Assembly (NCBI RefSeq): GCF_038049935.1
Contig: NZ_CP145886.1
Coordinates: forward strand, 806,001 to 870,000
From: Rossellomorea sp. y25
Lineage (GTDB): Bacteria; Bacillota; Bacilli; Bacillales; Bacillaceae_B
Direction of reading: 5' to 3'
Length of the DNA: 64,000 nt
Position 1 is the stretch's first letter. Every line of letters starts with the position of its first letter. Made by a program: the position numbers and the translations under genes. Positions 53,730 through 62,830 of this stretch are shown here, piece after piece. The notes beneath the pieces were generated by a model, which made no database searches, was not told the DNA's origin, and saw only the letters and a list, made by a program, of their open reading frames with translations.

Positions 53730-54224
53730 ATGATCGTCTCACTTCCTGACCACTGGATCATACTCATTGATGTGATTGCCTGGACGTTCTTTCATCTCGC
53801 CATTTCGGCCATTTGCTTGAAACTGCCTTTGACGTGGTTTCTGAAAGACCATTTCTGGTTTCGGACGTTCCCTTTTGAACAGTCCGGGGCATTGTGGCAG
53901 CGTTTATTCCGGGTGAAATCGTGGAAGGGGATGATTCTGGATGGCACGATTTTTCTCAAAAAGGGATACAGCAAAAAGGGGCTGCATGGCACGAAGTCGA
54001 GGGACTTGATCGTATTTGCGGCGGAAACGAAACGCGCGGAATTAACCCATTGGCTTTCCATTCTCCCTGCTCCGCTGTTCTTCATATGGAATCCCGTATG
54101 GGCAGGATGGATGATGGTTCTGTATGCCATTGTCTTCAACCTTCCGATTATAGTGGTTCAACGGTACAATCGCGGGCGGATATTGGCGATTACGTCAGGC
54201 GTCGGCAAGAAATCAAGTAGATAA
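53730..54224 (+). CDS. crtO: Glycosyl-4,4'-diaponeurosporenoate acyltransferase-like protein (CrtO)
   Basis: A 164-aa integral membrane protein, nearly the length of staphylococcal CrtO. Hydrophobic helices lie at about 8-30 and 115-150. The conserved middle 'RVKSWKGMILDGTIFLKKGY' and 'KSRDLIVFAAETKRAELTHW' fits the family that esterifies the glucose of glycosylated diaponeurosporenoate with a fatty acid. It starts 15 bases after crtP with GGGGGTGA ahead, so it is in the same operon. The product would be a membrane-bound yellow-orange staphyloxanthin-like pigment that protects against oxidants. Confidence 0.82.
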   Translation: MIVSLPDHWIILIDVIAWTFFHLAISAICLKLPLTWFLKDHFWFRTFPFEQSGALWQRLFRVKSWKGMILDGTIFLKKGYSKKGLHGTKSRDLIVFAAETKRAELTHWLSILPAPLFFIWNPVWAGWMMVLYAIVFNLPIIVVQRYNRGRILAITSGVGKKSSR

Positions 54225-54302
54225 CTGTAAGGAAATGCAGTTACATAAAGGTTGAACGGGGATTGGCACGTTGGTGCGTTCTAAAGGAAGGAGGTAGATT
54301 GC

Positions 54303-55409
54303 ATGACAGCTTCAGAAGTGATCAATCTCATCTTGGGTGTCCTGGGGGTGATCATTGGCATGATTATGTTTTGGTCCTTGCCGGTTCCAAGATTCACCTC
54401 CAAACATACGGCGGGGCTGCCGTTTGTGTCCATCATTATCCCTGCCAGGAATGAAGAAGGCAGGATCTCCCCGTTATTGCAGTCGTTGCAGGAGCAGCGG
54501 TACAAGGGATTTGAGGTTCTGTTGGTGGATGACGATTCATCGGATCGTACCGTGGCCATCGCAGAAAGCTACGGTGTCTCGGTCCTGCAGAATAACGGTG
54601 CAGGGAAATCGTCTGCCTGCTGGCGGGGTGCCAAGGAGGCAAAAGGAGATTGGCTGCTGTTCCTGGATGCTGATACCCGATTCACCAGCGTGGATGGATT
54701 GCGTAATCTTCTGCATGTCTACCAGGGGAAAGGGGCTAGGGGGATCCTTGCCTTGCAGCCCTATCACACTGTGGAACGTGTGTATGAGCATCTTTCCATT
54801 GTTTTTAACATCATCGTCGTAGTGGGTATGAATCTATTTACCGCCTGGGGATCACGGTTCAAAGCCGCAGGCTCGTTCGGTCCATGTATTTTATGTAATC
54901 GAGACGATTACTTTTTATCCGGAGGGCATGAAAAAATCGAGGGAGCCATCATGGATGATCTGGCACTGGGAGAGGCCTTTCTTGATCAGAACCTTCCCGT
55001 TCGCTGCCTGGGCGGCAGAGGGATCATCTCGTTTCGCATGTATCCGGAAGGCATGGGAAGCCTGATCGAAGGCTGGTGCAAAAGTTTTGCCGTTGGTTCC
55101 AAGTCCACTCATCCCGTGGTCATGTTGATGGTCATTCTCTGGATTACCGGAAGTTTAACTAGCGCATCTTCATTGATCTCTTCGATTATGGAGGAAAGAA
55201 CCGCCGCTATGATCGTCAATGGGGCATTGTACATCCTCTATTCCGTTCAAACAGCATGGTTTGCCCGCAGGGTCGGGGATTTCAGATGGGTGTTTTTCCC
55301 TTTTTACCCGCTGCTATTTTTATTCTTCGCAGTGATTTTCCTTTATTCTTTTGTTCGAGTGAATGTTTTTCATTCTGTGAAATGGAAAGGGCGTAAGATA
55401 AAGGTGTGA
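54303..55409 (+). CDS. crtQ: Family 2 glycosyltransferase, CrtQ-like
   Basis: A 368-aa membrane glycosyltransferase. An N-terminal helix (about 8-28) precedes a GT2 domain: 'FVSIIIPARNEEGRISPLLQ', the 'VDDDSSDRT' nucleotide-binding Asp cluster near residue 80, and the metal-binding 'FLDADTRF' near residue 122. Two or three C-terminal helices (about 275-360) anchor it. In the staphyloxanthin route CrtQ glucosylates 4,4'-diaponeurosporenoate before CrtO acylation. GGAGGTAG precedes the ATG. The gene follows crtO by 78 bases, and a dispersed repeat lies just after the stop. Confidence 0.82.
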   Translation: MTASEVINLILGVLGVIIGMIMFWSLPVPRFTSKHTAGLPFVSIIIPARNEEGRISPLLQSLQEQRYKGFEVLLVDDDSSDRTVAIAESYGVSVLQNNGAGKSSACWRGAKEAKGDWLLFLDADTRFTSVDGLRNLLHVYQGKGARGILALQPYHTVERVYEHLSIVFNIIVVVGMNLFTAWGSRFKAAGSFGPCILCNRDDYFLSGGHEKIEGAIMDDLALGEAFLDQNLPVRCLGGRGIISFRMYPEGMGSLIEGWCKSFAVGSKSTHPVVMLMVILWITGSLTSASSLISSIMEERTAAMIVNGALYILYSVQTAWFARRVGDFRWVFFPFYPLLFLFFAVIFLYSFVRVNVFHSVKWKGRKIKV

Positions 55410-55417
55410 TGTGTGGA

Positions 55418-55452
55418 TGAAAAGGAAGCACGAGAACCGTCCCCGTGCTTCC
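55418..55452. repeat. Dispersed palindromic repeat, copy 4 (short form)
   Basis: GGAAGCAC (55424-55431) pairs with GTGCTTCC (55445-55452) around the core GAGAACCGTCCCC. It is preceded by ATGAAAA, the usual left edge of the family. It probably terminates crtQ transcription as well. Confidence 0.8.
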
Positions 55453-55467
55453 ACCAGTGCTTCCAGC

Positions 55468-55948
55468 TCAATCTACTTTTACTTTGTTTAATATTATTTT
55501 TAAAGAAAATCCAATTATCAATTCAGGAATGACACACAGCATTGGGAACCACACCGGTCCCAGTAATACTCCGAAAATTTTCGCTTGTGCTGAATACATA
55601 ACCCCTACAGTCACAAAGAATGCGGAACTGACGAATGGAAGATAGGAATAAGGTTTTTCCCCCCCGCCTGCGTCCTTAAAGGCATCCCACATCGAGAAGA
55701 AGTATAAACAGGGATAAAACATAAGCCACTGATAATTTGTATGTGACACTACACCCTCTATATTTCCAAGGAAGCTCAAGCGGATCATTTCATTAAAATT
55801 TGCCATGACGTTTATAATAATCTCCAATCCTACAAAGAGAATTCCTTTTATAAGCCGTCCATTTAATAATTGAGAAAATCCAGGCAGGGCTATACTCCAT
55901 ACTATACTCTCAATGATTTTATCTTTTTTTTTTATCGCTATACATCAT
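55468..55948 (-). pseudogene. Membrane-protein gene interrupted by a frameshift in an A10 tract
   Basis: The downstream frame (119 aa from 55827) has three to four membrane helices and no start of its own. Extended upstream without a break it reads 'WSIALPGFSQLLNGRLIKGI', a TM2-like Leu-Pro-Gly-Phe-x-Gln...Asn-Gly pattern. Further up, a run of ten As (55924-55933, minus strand) changes frame. With nine As the gene would start at the ATG at 55948, which overlaps the DUF3231 stop as ATGA, and encode about 159 aa. So the gene is either frameshifted, phase-variable by slippage, or affected by a sequencing error at the homopolymer. It is translationally coupled to the DUF3231 gene. Confidence 0.6.
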
Positions 55949-56955
55949 TTGTTTTTTGCCAAGTCATTATGATCTGTTGCCAGAGGGGGCTGTTCCATCC
56001 ACTCATTTTCTATCAGTAGATTCATTCCGTCTTCAGCTAACAGTCCTATTTCTGCAATCATTTTTGCGTAACTCGCCGCTAAATCCCTTCGTTGGCTTAT
56101 CCCCATTGCCTCACCGTAATAACCAATAGCAGAAGAGAGTAGTGCAGTTACATGAAACAACATAAGTTTGTCTGAAAAAGGAGGAGTTGTTGAATCAGTC
56201 ACCTCCGTCTCATATGTCCTGGGAACGTGTAAATTATCTTCGATTAACATAGAAGATAGTACTTTAAAGTGATCGTTACAGAGCTGCCTGGCCCGTTCCA
56301 TGTAATTCCTGACTTCTTTGGATTCAGCTACTTGACTGAAGCCTAATTCAAGGACAGTCTTCACCATTGTTTTCTGCAAATTCAGATAGGTACCACTTAT
56401 TTCTACTGCACTTATAGGTCTGCGTTTTCCTAGCCAACCTGTTAAGAAATTTTGTTTCTTTATAAACTCAACTTTTTGGTGATTGTTCAAACTAGGTGGT
56501 TTGCTAATAATACCTTTATGTGTAAGAACTTTAGTGGACCGATCATACAATTCCAACGTTTCCGTCATAACTCCAATAAAATATTCTCTCTGATCTTCCC
56601 GAGTGACATTGCCTATTGCACCTGCATATCTAGTGAGTCCATGAATAGCCATGATATGTAAATAAACAATGATATAAGTGTCTGAAAATAAAGGAGGTGC
56701 ATCTATAGTAACATCTTCATCTGTAAATCCTTTTGGGATCGGATACCCTTCTGTTGTTAAAAATTCTCCAGCCTTTTGAAGGTGTCTTTCCGTTAGTTCA
56801 AGGGCATATTCAAGCACCTGAATAATATCTGTATCTTGAACATAATGAAGGAAATGGCGAAACATGCAACGGGCTAAGCTATCATTGACATACTGTGTCC
56901 AGAGGTTTGCGAGTTCTGATGAACTTATCTTAGTTTTATGGTGACTGATTTCCAT
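55945..56955 (-). CDS. DUF3231 family protein
   Basis: A 336-aa protein made of two similar halves of about 165 residues. Each has the DUF3231 layout of a four-helix, ferritin-like bundle: 'SELANLWTQYVNDSLARCMF' in the first half and 'ISAVEISGTYLNLQKTMVKT' in the second, each followed by '...PPLFSDTYIIVYLHIMAI' and '...PPFSDKLMLFHVTALLSS'. DUF3231 proteins are typical of Bacillales, often in spore- or stress-related settings, with no settled function. AACAGGAGG precedes the ATG. It is coupled to the downstream membrane-protein gene by ATGA. Confidence 0.88.
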   Translation of the reverse strand: MEISHHKTKISSSELANLWTQYVNDSLARCMFRHFLHYVQDTDIIQVLEYALELTERHLQKAGEFLTTEGYPIPKGFTDEDVTIDAPPLFSDTYIIVYLHIMAIHGLTRYAGAIGNVTREDQREYFIGVMTETLELYDRSTKVLTHKGIISKPPSLNNHQKVEFIKKQNFLTGWLGKRRPISAVEISGTYLNLQKTMVKTVLELGFSQVAESKEVRNYMERARQLCNDHFKVLSSMLIEDNLHVPRTYETEVTDSTTPPFSDKLMLFHVTALLSSAIGYYGEAMGISQRRDLAASYAKMIAEIGLLAEDGMNLLIENEWMEQPPLATDHNDLAKNK

Positions 56956-57021
56956 TAAAATACCTCCTGTTATTGGTCTGAAATAGTTTATCCCAATGGA
57001 CCTTGTTTAATGAGTAAATAA

Positions 57022-57058
57022 ACAAACCCATCTTCACAAAATGCAAAGATGGGTTTGT
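57022..57058 (-). terminator. Leftward terminator between the M14 remnant and the DUF3231 gene
   Basis: ACAAACCCATCTT (57022-57034) is complementary to AAGATGGGTTTGT (57046-57058). On the minus strand it is followed by a T-rich stretch, so it ends transcripts coming from the 57302-58078 remnant. The surrounding 56956-57246 gap otherwise holds the DUF3231 promoter region and a weak GGGGACG half-repeat near 57148. Confidence 0.7.
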
Positions 57059-57246
57059 CTACAATCTTACGTTGCTAACTTAAGGATTTTTGTGCTATGT
57101 AAGAAAAAATTAGGGGATATCTGCTTTCATTAACATTTCACCAAGGGGACGTCCGATTTTGTCTTATAACCATTTTGATGTTTCCATGAGAGCTTCGAAA
57201 TTTGTACTCTTTTCAATGTTTATGTCTTGAAATATATTGACTGAAG

Positions 57247-57279
57247 AAAAGGAAGCACGGGAAACGTCCCCGTGCTTCC
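57247..57279. repeat. Dispersed palindromic repeat, copy 5 (short form)
   Basis: GGAAGCACG (57251-57259) pairs with CGTGCTTCC (57271-57279) around GGAAACGTCCC. It lies just past the end of the M14 remnant. Confidence 0.8.
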
Positions 57280-57301
57280 AAGCAGCCTAATGCAACCGCT
57301 A

Positions 57302-58078
57302 TTACCTATTCATAAACTTCTTCATTTCCGATTTCTTCGGATCAATCGTAAACCTGTAGATCGGCAATTCCTGGCCAACTTCAGAAGGGACATAGTTAAA
57401 GCTTACATAACTGTCTACTGATTCTGGCTCAAGTGATAAAGATAATAGGTTTGTCTGAGGCTGTGCCGTCAAGAATACATAGCTGCCTTTCGGGAAAGTC
57501 ACTTTCTCTTTTGTTACCTCTGTTTCCACGTCAACAAGCTGTCTGTCCTCGTACTCTCCAATATTGTCCTTTTTCGTGACGGTAAAGGACTCGGCAGGCA
57601 GTTTTACAACCTTAGGCAACGTAAAGGCTTTTAATCCCTGGTTTTTGAGTTTTTCAGCTATTTCCTCCTGACCGGGCATAAGCACGTTGGTGGTCGGTCT
57701 TTCTCTTACTAATGTTGGTTCTGCATCAGTGGCGCTGAAGTAGTTGACCGGAATGTCCTGCACCGTACCTGAGGCGATGTCGACCATTTCAAGGGTTTGA
57801 TCGGCAATCTCTTTGTTTTCACTATCGATGATGATAGGATCATTGTCATTTGGAATCAGACCTTTTTTTACTAGATTCAGTCTTTCGGAGGCTACAAGGT
57901 GCTTAATTTGTCTTGCATGGTCGGCGGTTTGCGTAAGTATTTTCTCATGTGTAGCAATTTGTGCATTCACTCGTCGGGCAAAGTCTTCCCGGCCAATTCC
58001 AATTCCGCGGCTTTCTACAAAAAAGGAGAAAGAAGGAGCAAGCCCAAATGAATTGCCCCCTATTAAAGGGGCTGTAAG
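57302..58078 (-). pseudogene. C-terminal remnant of an M14 zinc carboxypeptidase
   Basis: A 258-codon open frame without a start. It enters in the middle of an M14 domain: 'GGNSFGLAPSFSFFVESRGI' then 'GREDFARRVNAQ', which matches the region with the catalytic Glu of carboxypeptidase A-like enzymes. A C-terminal beta domain ends at 57302. The zinc-ligand part (His-x-x-Glu and the later His) is missing, and a TAG at 58079-58081 closes the frame upstream. A shorter frame from GTG 57970 could be translated but would have no catalytic core. It is a decayed secreted or cell-wall peptidase. Confidence 0.7.
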
Positions 58079-58081
58079 CTA

Positions 58082-58407
58082 GGTTGTACGATCTACTTTT
58101 ATTCGGTTTCCGAAACATTTCCAATAGAATTGTAGAAGAATTTTCCTTAAATGTTAGAGATATCTTCTGAAAAAACAGTTCTTTTGTTGGGCATGGATGG
58201 GGATGGTTCTATTGGTTCATTGTGAGCTAGCTTCTGGTGAGGGGGGAATGAAGGGAGATAATACGGAGTTTCAGAGTGGATGGGGTTGTTTGGGTGCGAC
58301 CGATTCAGACGGCGTAGGATGGGGGATTCGTTCATCAGGTTTATGGAGATTTGGAGGGAGAGGAGTAGTAGCGGGAGTTGGGTGAGGTGTGCGGTTTTGG
58401 GTAAGTG
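58082..58407 (+). other. Gene-free stretch with a repeat-linked 29-codon frame
   Basis: No complete gene is seen. A small frame from ATG 58319 to TGA 58408 encodes a peptide containing 'RFMEIWRERSSSGSWVR', similar to the tail of the 44794-45075 protein. Its stop merges with the repeat that follows. The G-rich composition also matches that gene. It is read as a relic copied together with the repeat. Confidence 0.4.
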
Positions 58408-58440
58408 AAAAGGAAGCATGAGAACCGTCCCCGTGCTTCT
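58408..58440. repeat. Dispersed palindromic repeat, copy 6 (short form)
   Basis: GGAAGCATGAG starting at 58412 pairs with CCGTGCTTC ending at 58439 around GAACCGTCC. The following 58441-58718 stretch is the upstream region of the subtilase gene; no promoter stands out, although a GC-poor region near 58660-58700 precedes the ribosome site. Confidence 0.78.
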
Positions 58441-58718
58441 TGGGAAAGCAAAATGAGGTTATAGGCCTGGTCTTTTTATACTACAAATGAAAAATTAACA
58501 CTGAATGGAAATTTCGGAAGGATCGAAACTTAGGCCATTACTAGAGGTTACGAGGCGATTCAGCACGGATTCCCTGGCAGATTGTTCATCCTGCTGTCTT
58601 TTTCTGATCTTTGAACTCAGATCTATCTACCTATAGGCCTTTCCCAATAGGTTACAGGCATGACCAATGCTATAGTCAAAGTGTTAGAAAATTAAGAAAA
58701 AGGGGATGGAATAAGTAA

Positions 58719-61700
58719 ATGAAGAGAAACAAAAAAATGTTAGTGTATGCATTAGGTACAGGCCTCTTGCTCGGTTCCGGGAATATCCCGGCAATTAATG
58801 TCCTTGCAGAAAAACCAACTTCAATGGAATCCGTACTTGCCAACATGTCTCCACAGCAGCTGGAAAACTATAAGCAGCTCCAGTCAGTGGAAAAGCAAGG
58901 TCTTTATTTAGACCGAACGGTTAACCTTAAAAGTGACAGCCCGGTGAAGGTCATCGTACAGCTTGACCACCATCCTGAAAAAGTCGCTCAGTTGCAAGCC
59001 AAACTGGAAGGAAAGAACTTTGACGCTCGTGAAGCAAAGGCACATGTAGAAAAGGATCAAAAACACTTCAAAAACGAGTTGGCCAACATGTTCAAGGATA
59101 AAAGCAATAATGGTTACAAGGTAGGCCAAACTTATAAAAACGCCATGAACGGTGTTTCCTTGGAACTTCCTGCTAATCGGATTGAAGAATTAATGAAACT
59201 TGATGTGGTAAGAGCGGTCTACAGCAACGTCGAAGTTCAAATTGATCCACCGGTTCCATCCGAGGCTCCTTCTAACGGACCAGCGAAAGATTATATGATG
59301 GAAAGCCTTCCTTACTTAGGAGTCGATAAGCTGCATAATGAAGGGTTTACCGGCAAAGGAATCAAAGTGGGGGTTCTTGATACAGGTATCGACTATAACC
59401 ATCCTGACTTGGATGAAGTCTATAAAGGCGGTTATGACTTCGTGGACAACGATAATGATCCGATGGAAGCAACGTATCAGGATTGGCAAGAGTCCGGTTT
59501 ACCGGAATTCTCGAATGGCAATTCCTATTATACTGAACATGGGACTCATGTTGCCGGTACGGTTGCCGGTGAAGGCGATAATGAAAGTGAATACAGTATA
59601 AAAGGGGTAGCTCCTGAAGCAGATCTTTATGGCTACCGTGTCCTCGGACCTTATGGAAGAGGGTCGAGTGAAGGGGTCATTGCAGGGATTGATCGCGCTG
59701 TTGCCGACGGAATGGATGTCATCAACCTTTCCCTTGGTGCAGGTGTAAATGATCCCTTGTATCCGACTTCTGTAGCGGTGAACAATGCTGTTCTCAGCGG
59801 GGTGACGGCTGTCGTTTCGGCTGGTAATAGCGGAAGTGAATCCTTTACGTTAGGCTCGCCTGGAACCGCTGCACTTGCCTTAACAGTAGGGGCAAGTGAT
59901 GTTCCGATTGATATCGCGACATTCACTGGTCAATATGGTGCAGAAAGCGTCAATCTTCAGCTAATGGCCAGAAACTATAGTGATAATCTCGCAGATTTAG
60001 AAGATAGTAGTATGCAGCTTGTAGATGTTGGTCTTGCTACCAGTAACAATGATTTTATCGGTAAGCCTGTAGCCGGGAATATCGCATTAATCAGCCGTGG
60101 TGACATTTCGTTTGTTGATAAGATTAAAGCGGCAGCAGCGCATGGAGCTAAAGCCGTCATGATTTATAACAATAACGGTGAAGAAGGACATATCCCTCAT
60201 TTCCTTGGAGAGGGAGTCGATTTTATTCCTACATTCTCCCTGACAAAGGCTGAAGGAGAAGCTTTGAAGGAAAGCATCCAGGAAGGAGAAACCTTTTCCT
60301 TTAGCGATAGGCAGGCCATCACAACAGAGGGTGACCGCCTTGCCGATTTCAGTTCAAGGGGACCTTCCAGAATGAATTATGATATCAAGCCTGAAATTGT
60401 TGCCCCTGGTGTGGGTGTGCTATCAACGGTTCCTTCCTATATCAACGATAAAGAAAACGGAACGTATGATTACGCCTATGCGAGGTTATCGGGAACCTCA
60501 ATGGCATCCCCGCATGTAGCTGGTATGGCGGCGCTATTATTACAATCCAATCAAGACTTGGAACCAGCTGATGTGAAATCCATATTCATGAACACCGCGG
60601 ATCCTATGAACGGCGATTACAGTGTCTATGAAGTTGGCGCCGGCAGGGTGGATCCTTATGAAGCCATTCATTCAGATATGAACTTTCAGGTCATTGATGA
60701 GACAACCACCCTCATGAATGGAGAAGAAATGAACATTGATGAGAAGACCGGGGGTATGAGCTTCGGATTTCAATATATTGAAAAATCACTGAGAGATCAG
60801 CGTACGATTTTGATTGAGAATTCCAGTGAAGAAACGAAAACATTTAATGGTAGTGTGGAGTTTACCAATCAGTCCCATGACGCTTCCAAAAACGGAATCC
60901 ATCTATCTTTTGATGAAAAAATTAAGGTGAAGGCCGGGAAGAAAAAGAAAACAAACGTATTCCTAAATATCCCTAAAAAAGCTGAAGAGGGTTACTATGA
61001 AGGGTATATCCGTTATGTGAATGAGGAAAATCCATCTGAAGAATATCAAATCCCATTTGGTATCCGAATTTCCGAAGAAGGAATTGAATCAGTCAGAGCG
61101 TTCAACTTCTCGACGAAAGAGAATAATCAATTCGGAGCCTTGTTCAATTATACCCCAATGGATTTTACGTTGAAGTCACCTATGGAACAGATCAACGTCG
61201 TGTTGGTCGATGGCAAGACAAATAAAGAAATGGGACTGGTCGGGGTCATGGATGCTTCAGGAATCAATGAGGGACAGAGGATCATCATTAACTCTGCCTT
61301 TGCAGGTTACTATTACCCGTATGATGATAACCGTATATCAGTCAACCCTGCATTGGCACCGGAAGGCCACTACAAGCTAAGATTAGTGGGGACCAACAGT
61401 GAAGGGAAGACGTTCACGAAAGAAACGGATACATTCATTGATAATACAGCCCCGGAGTTTTCAAGTACATTGCCGACGGGCGTGTATGAGTATAAGGAAG
61501 GACAAGAAACGGTTCCATTCTCCATGTCCCTTTTTGATAAGACCATAGAAGATATGAAGAAGGCGGGACTCGAAGCATCTCAATCCAATAATTACATTGT
61601 CTACCATTATGGATCACCATTCCCAACAGGGGCATTGAATACTGATGGTGAAGGGAACCTTTCGGATGAAATCTTGATGAACCCGATTCTCAGCAGGTAT

Positions 61701-62780
61701 CCTGTTGGGTTCTTCGCACACGACTCCGTCGGAAACTTCGCGCAGGGTGGACCAATTGTCAATAGTTTTGTAAAAGAAGGTACACAATATGCCACTGCTT
61801 CCATGGATAAAAAAGAAATCATGGCTGGCGATAAGCTGACGATGACACTCTCGTCTCATAATGTTAAACAACTTAAAGAAGGATCTTTCTCAGTAGATTA
61901 TGACAGCAATCAACTTGAGTTGACGGACGTGAAGATCCATCCGGATTTCCTCGAGTATGGTGATTCTGAGATTACGTATGACGACAAGGGAAAAAGCAGT
62001 TCTACAAGACACCTTGATGTTCAAGTGAATTTGGAGAATCCGGAAGCTGAAGTGAATGGGGACATTCCATTGGCAGAAGTTACGTTTGAAGCGAAGGATG
62101 CCAAATTTTATAGAATGAACTACGTAACTGCGCCGACCTTCTCAAGCAAGTATACAGACGTTAACGGTCAAACGACTAATTTAAAGGGATATTTTGAAGG
62201 ACAATATCCGGAACTGCTGCGCAGCTATTCAGAGATAAGAGGGGACATTAAAGCCCAAGGATTCTTTGGTACCGACGGAAAATATGACAATGGTACAGAC
62301 TATTCAAATGCTCCAGTTTCCATAAAGGTGACCGATTGGGAAGGCAACGTACATGACGGGGAAATGGTCCGTAACAATGACTTTGTAGCGAAGCTCCCAG
62401 TAACTGATAAGCCTTTCCAGATTGAAGTGAATATCCCTGGACACTTTCCGGTCAAATCCACTTTCACTATTTATGATCAACGTGAAGATAAGGTTGTCGG
62501 CACATGGCATGGCTTGCCTCTGCGCACGCAGGATGCCGGGGACATCAACCAGGACAGTGTGATTGATATCATGGATGCGATCGAGATGAAAAACAGCTGG
62601 GGAACAGATGAGCAACATTCAGACCTAAATTTCGACGGTACAGTTGATGCAAAGGACTTCGAATTAGTTGAATACAACTTCCTTGAAGCAGATCCTGGCG
62701 TGGATTCAGCCCCGAAACCAGTGGAGAAATATAAAGGAAAGTCTTTGGATGATATTAAAAATGAATTAGGTATTGAATAA
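58719..62780 (+). CDS. vpr: Secreted Vpr-like subtilase with cohesin-like and dockerin-like modules
   Basis: A 1353-aa S8 serine peptidase. A signal peptide (about 1-31) is followed by an I9 propeptide-inhibitor (about 75-180). The catalytic domain has Asp221 in 'GVLDTGID', His274 in 'EHGTHVAG', Asn370 in 'SAGNSGSE' and Ser594 in 'SGTSMASPHVAG'. A PA domain is inserted at about 420-540, as in minor extracellular protease Vpr. Fn3-like beta domains follow. Residues about 1021-1134 look cohesin-like, about 1170-1265 resemble a carboxypeptidase regulatory-like domain, and 1275-1325 hold two calcium loops (Asp1275-Asn1277-Asp1279 and Asp1302-Asn1304-Asp1306), a type I dockerin. GGGGATGG precedes the ATG at a slightly long distance. 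Ordinary Vpr lacks the last three modules. Confidence 0.88.
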   Translation: MKRNKKMLVYALGTGLLLGSGNIPAINVLAEKPTSMESVLANMSPQQLENYKQLQSVEKQGLYLDRTVNLKSDSPVKVIVQLDHHPEKVAQLQAKLEGKNFDAREAKAHVEKDQKHFKNELANMFKDKSNNGYKVGQTYKNAMNGVSLELPANRIEELMKLDVVRAVYSNVEVQIDPPVPSEAPSNGPAKDYMMESLPYLGVDKLHNEGFTGKGIKVGVLDTGIDYNHPDLDEVYKGGYDFVDNDNDPMEATYQDWQESGLPEFSNGNSYYTEHGTHVAGTVAGEGDNESEYSIKGVAPEADLYGYRVLGPYGRGSSEGVIAGIDRAVADGMDVINLSLGAGVNDPLYPTSVAVNNAVLSGVTAVVSAGNSGSESFTLGSPGTAALALTVGASDVPIDIATFTGQYGAESVNLQLMARNYSDNLADLEDSSMQLVDVGLATSNNDFIGKPVAGNIALISRGDISFVDKIKAAAAHGAKAVMIYNNNGEEGHIPHFLGEGVDFIPTFSLTKAEGEALKESIQEGETFSFSDRQAITTEGDRLADFSSRGPSRMNYDIKPEIVAPGVGVLSTVPSYINDKENGTYDYAYARLSGTSMASPHVAGMAALLLQSNQDLEPADVKSIFMNTADPMNGDYSVYEVGAGRVDPYEAIHSDMNFQVIDETTTLMNGEEMNIDEKTGGMSFGFQYIEKSLRDQRTILIENSSEETKTFNGSVEFTNQSHDASKNGIHLSFDEKIKVKAGKKKKTNVFLNIPKKAEEGYYEGYIRYVNEENPSEEYQIPFGIRISEEGIESVRAFNFSTKENNQFGALFNYTPMDFTLKSPMEQINVVLVDGKTNKEMGLVGVMDASGINEGQRIIINSAFAGYYYPYDDNRISVNPALAPEGHYKLRLVGTNSEGKTFTKETDTFIDNTAPEFSSTLPTGVYEYKEGQETVPFSMSLFDKTIEDMKKAGLEASQSNNYIVYHYGSPFPTGALNTDGEGNLSDEILMNPILSRYPVGFFAHDSVGNFAQGGPIVNSFVKEGTQYATASMDKKEIMAGDKLTMTLSSHNVKQLKEGSFSVDYDSNQLELTDVKIHPDFLEYGDSEITYDDKGKSSSTRHLDVQVNLENPEAEVNGDIPLAEVTFEAKDAKFYRMNYVTAPTFSSKYTDVNGQTTNLKGYFEGQYPELLRSYSEIRGDIKAQGFFGTDGKYDNGTDYSNAPVSIKVTDWEGNVHDGEMVRNNDFVAKLPVTDKPFQIEVNIPGHFPVKSTFTIYDQREDKVVGTWHGLPLRTQDAGDINQDSVIDIMDAIEMKNSWGTDEQHSDLNFDGTVDAKDFELVEYNFLEADPGVDSAPKPVEKYKGKSLDDIKNELGIE

Positions 62781-62792
62781 AAAGATAATCGA

Positions 62793-62830
62793 GACAAAGG
62801 CACGCGCTGCCTTTGTCTTATAACTATTAT
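62793..62830 (+). terminator. Terminator after the subtilase gene
   Basis: GACAAAGGCA (62793-62802) pairs with TGCCTTTGTC (62808-62817) across CGCGC and is followed by a T-rich, though interrupted, tail. Confidence 0.85.
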
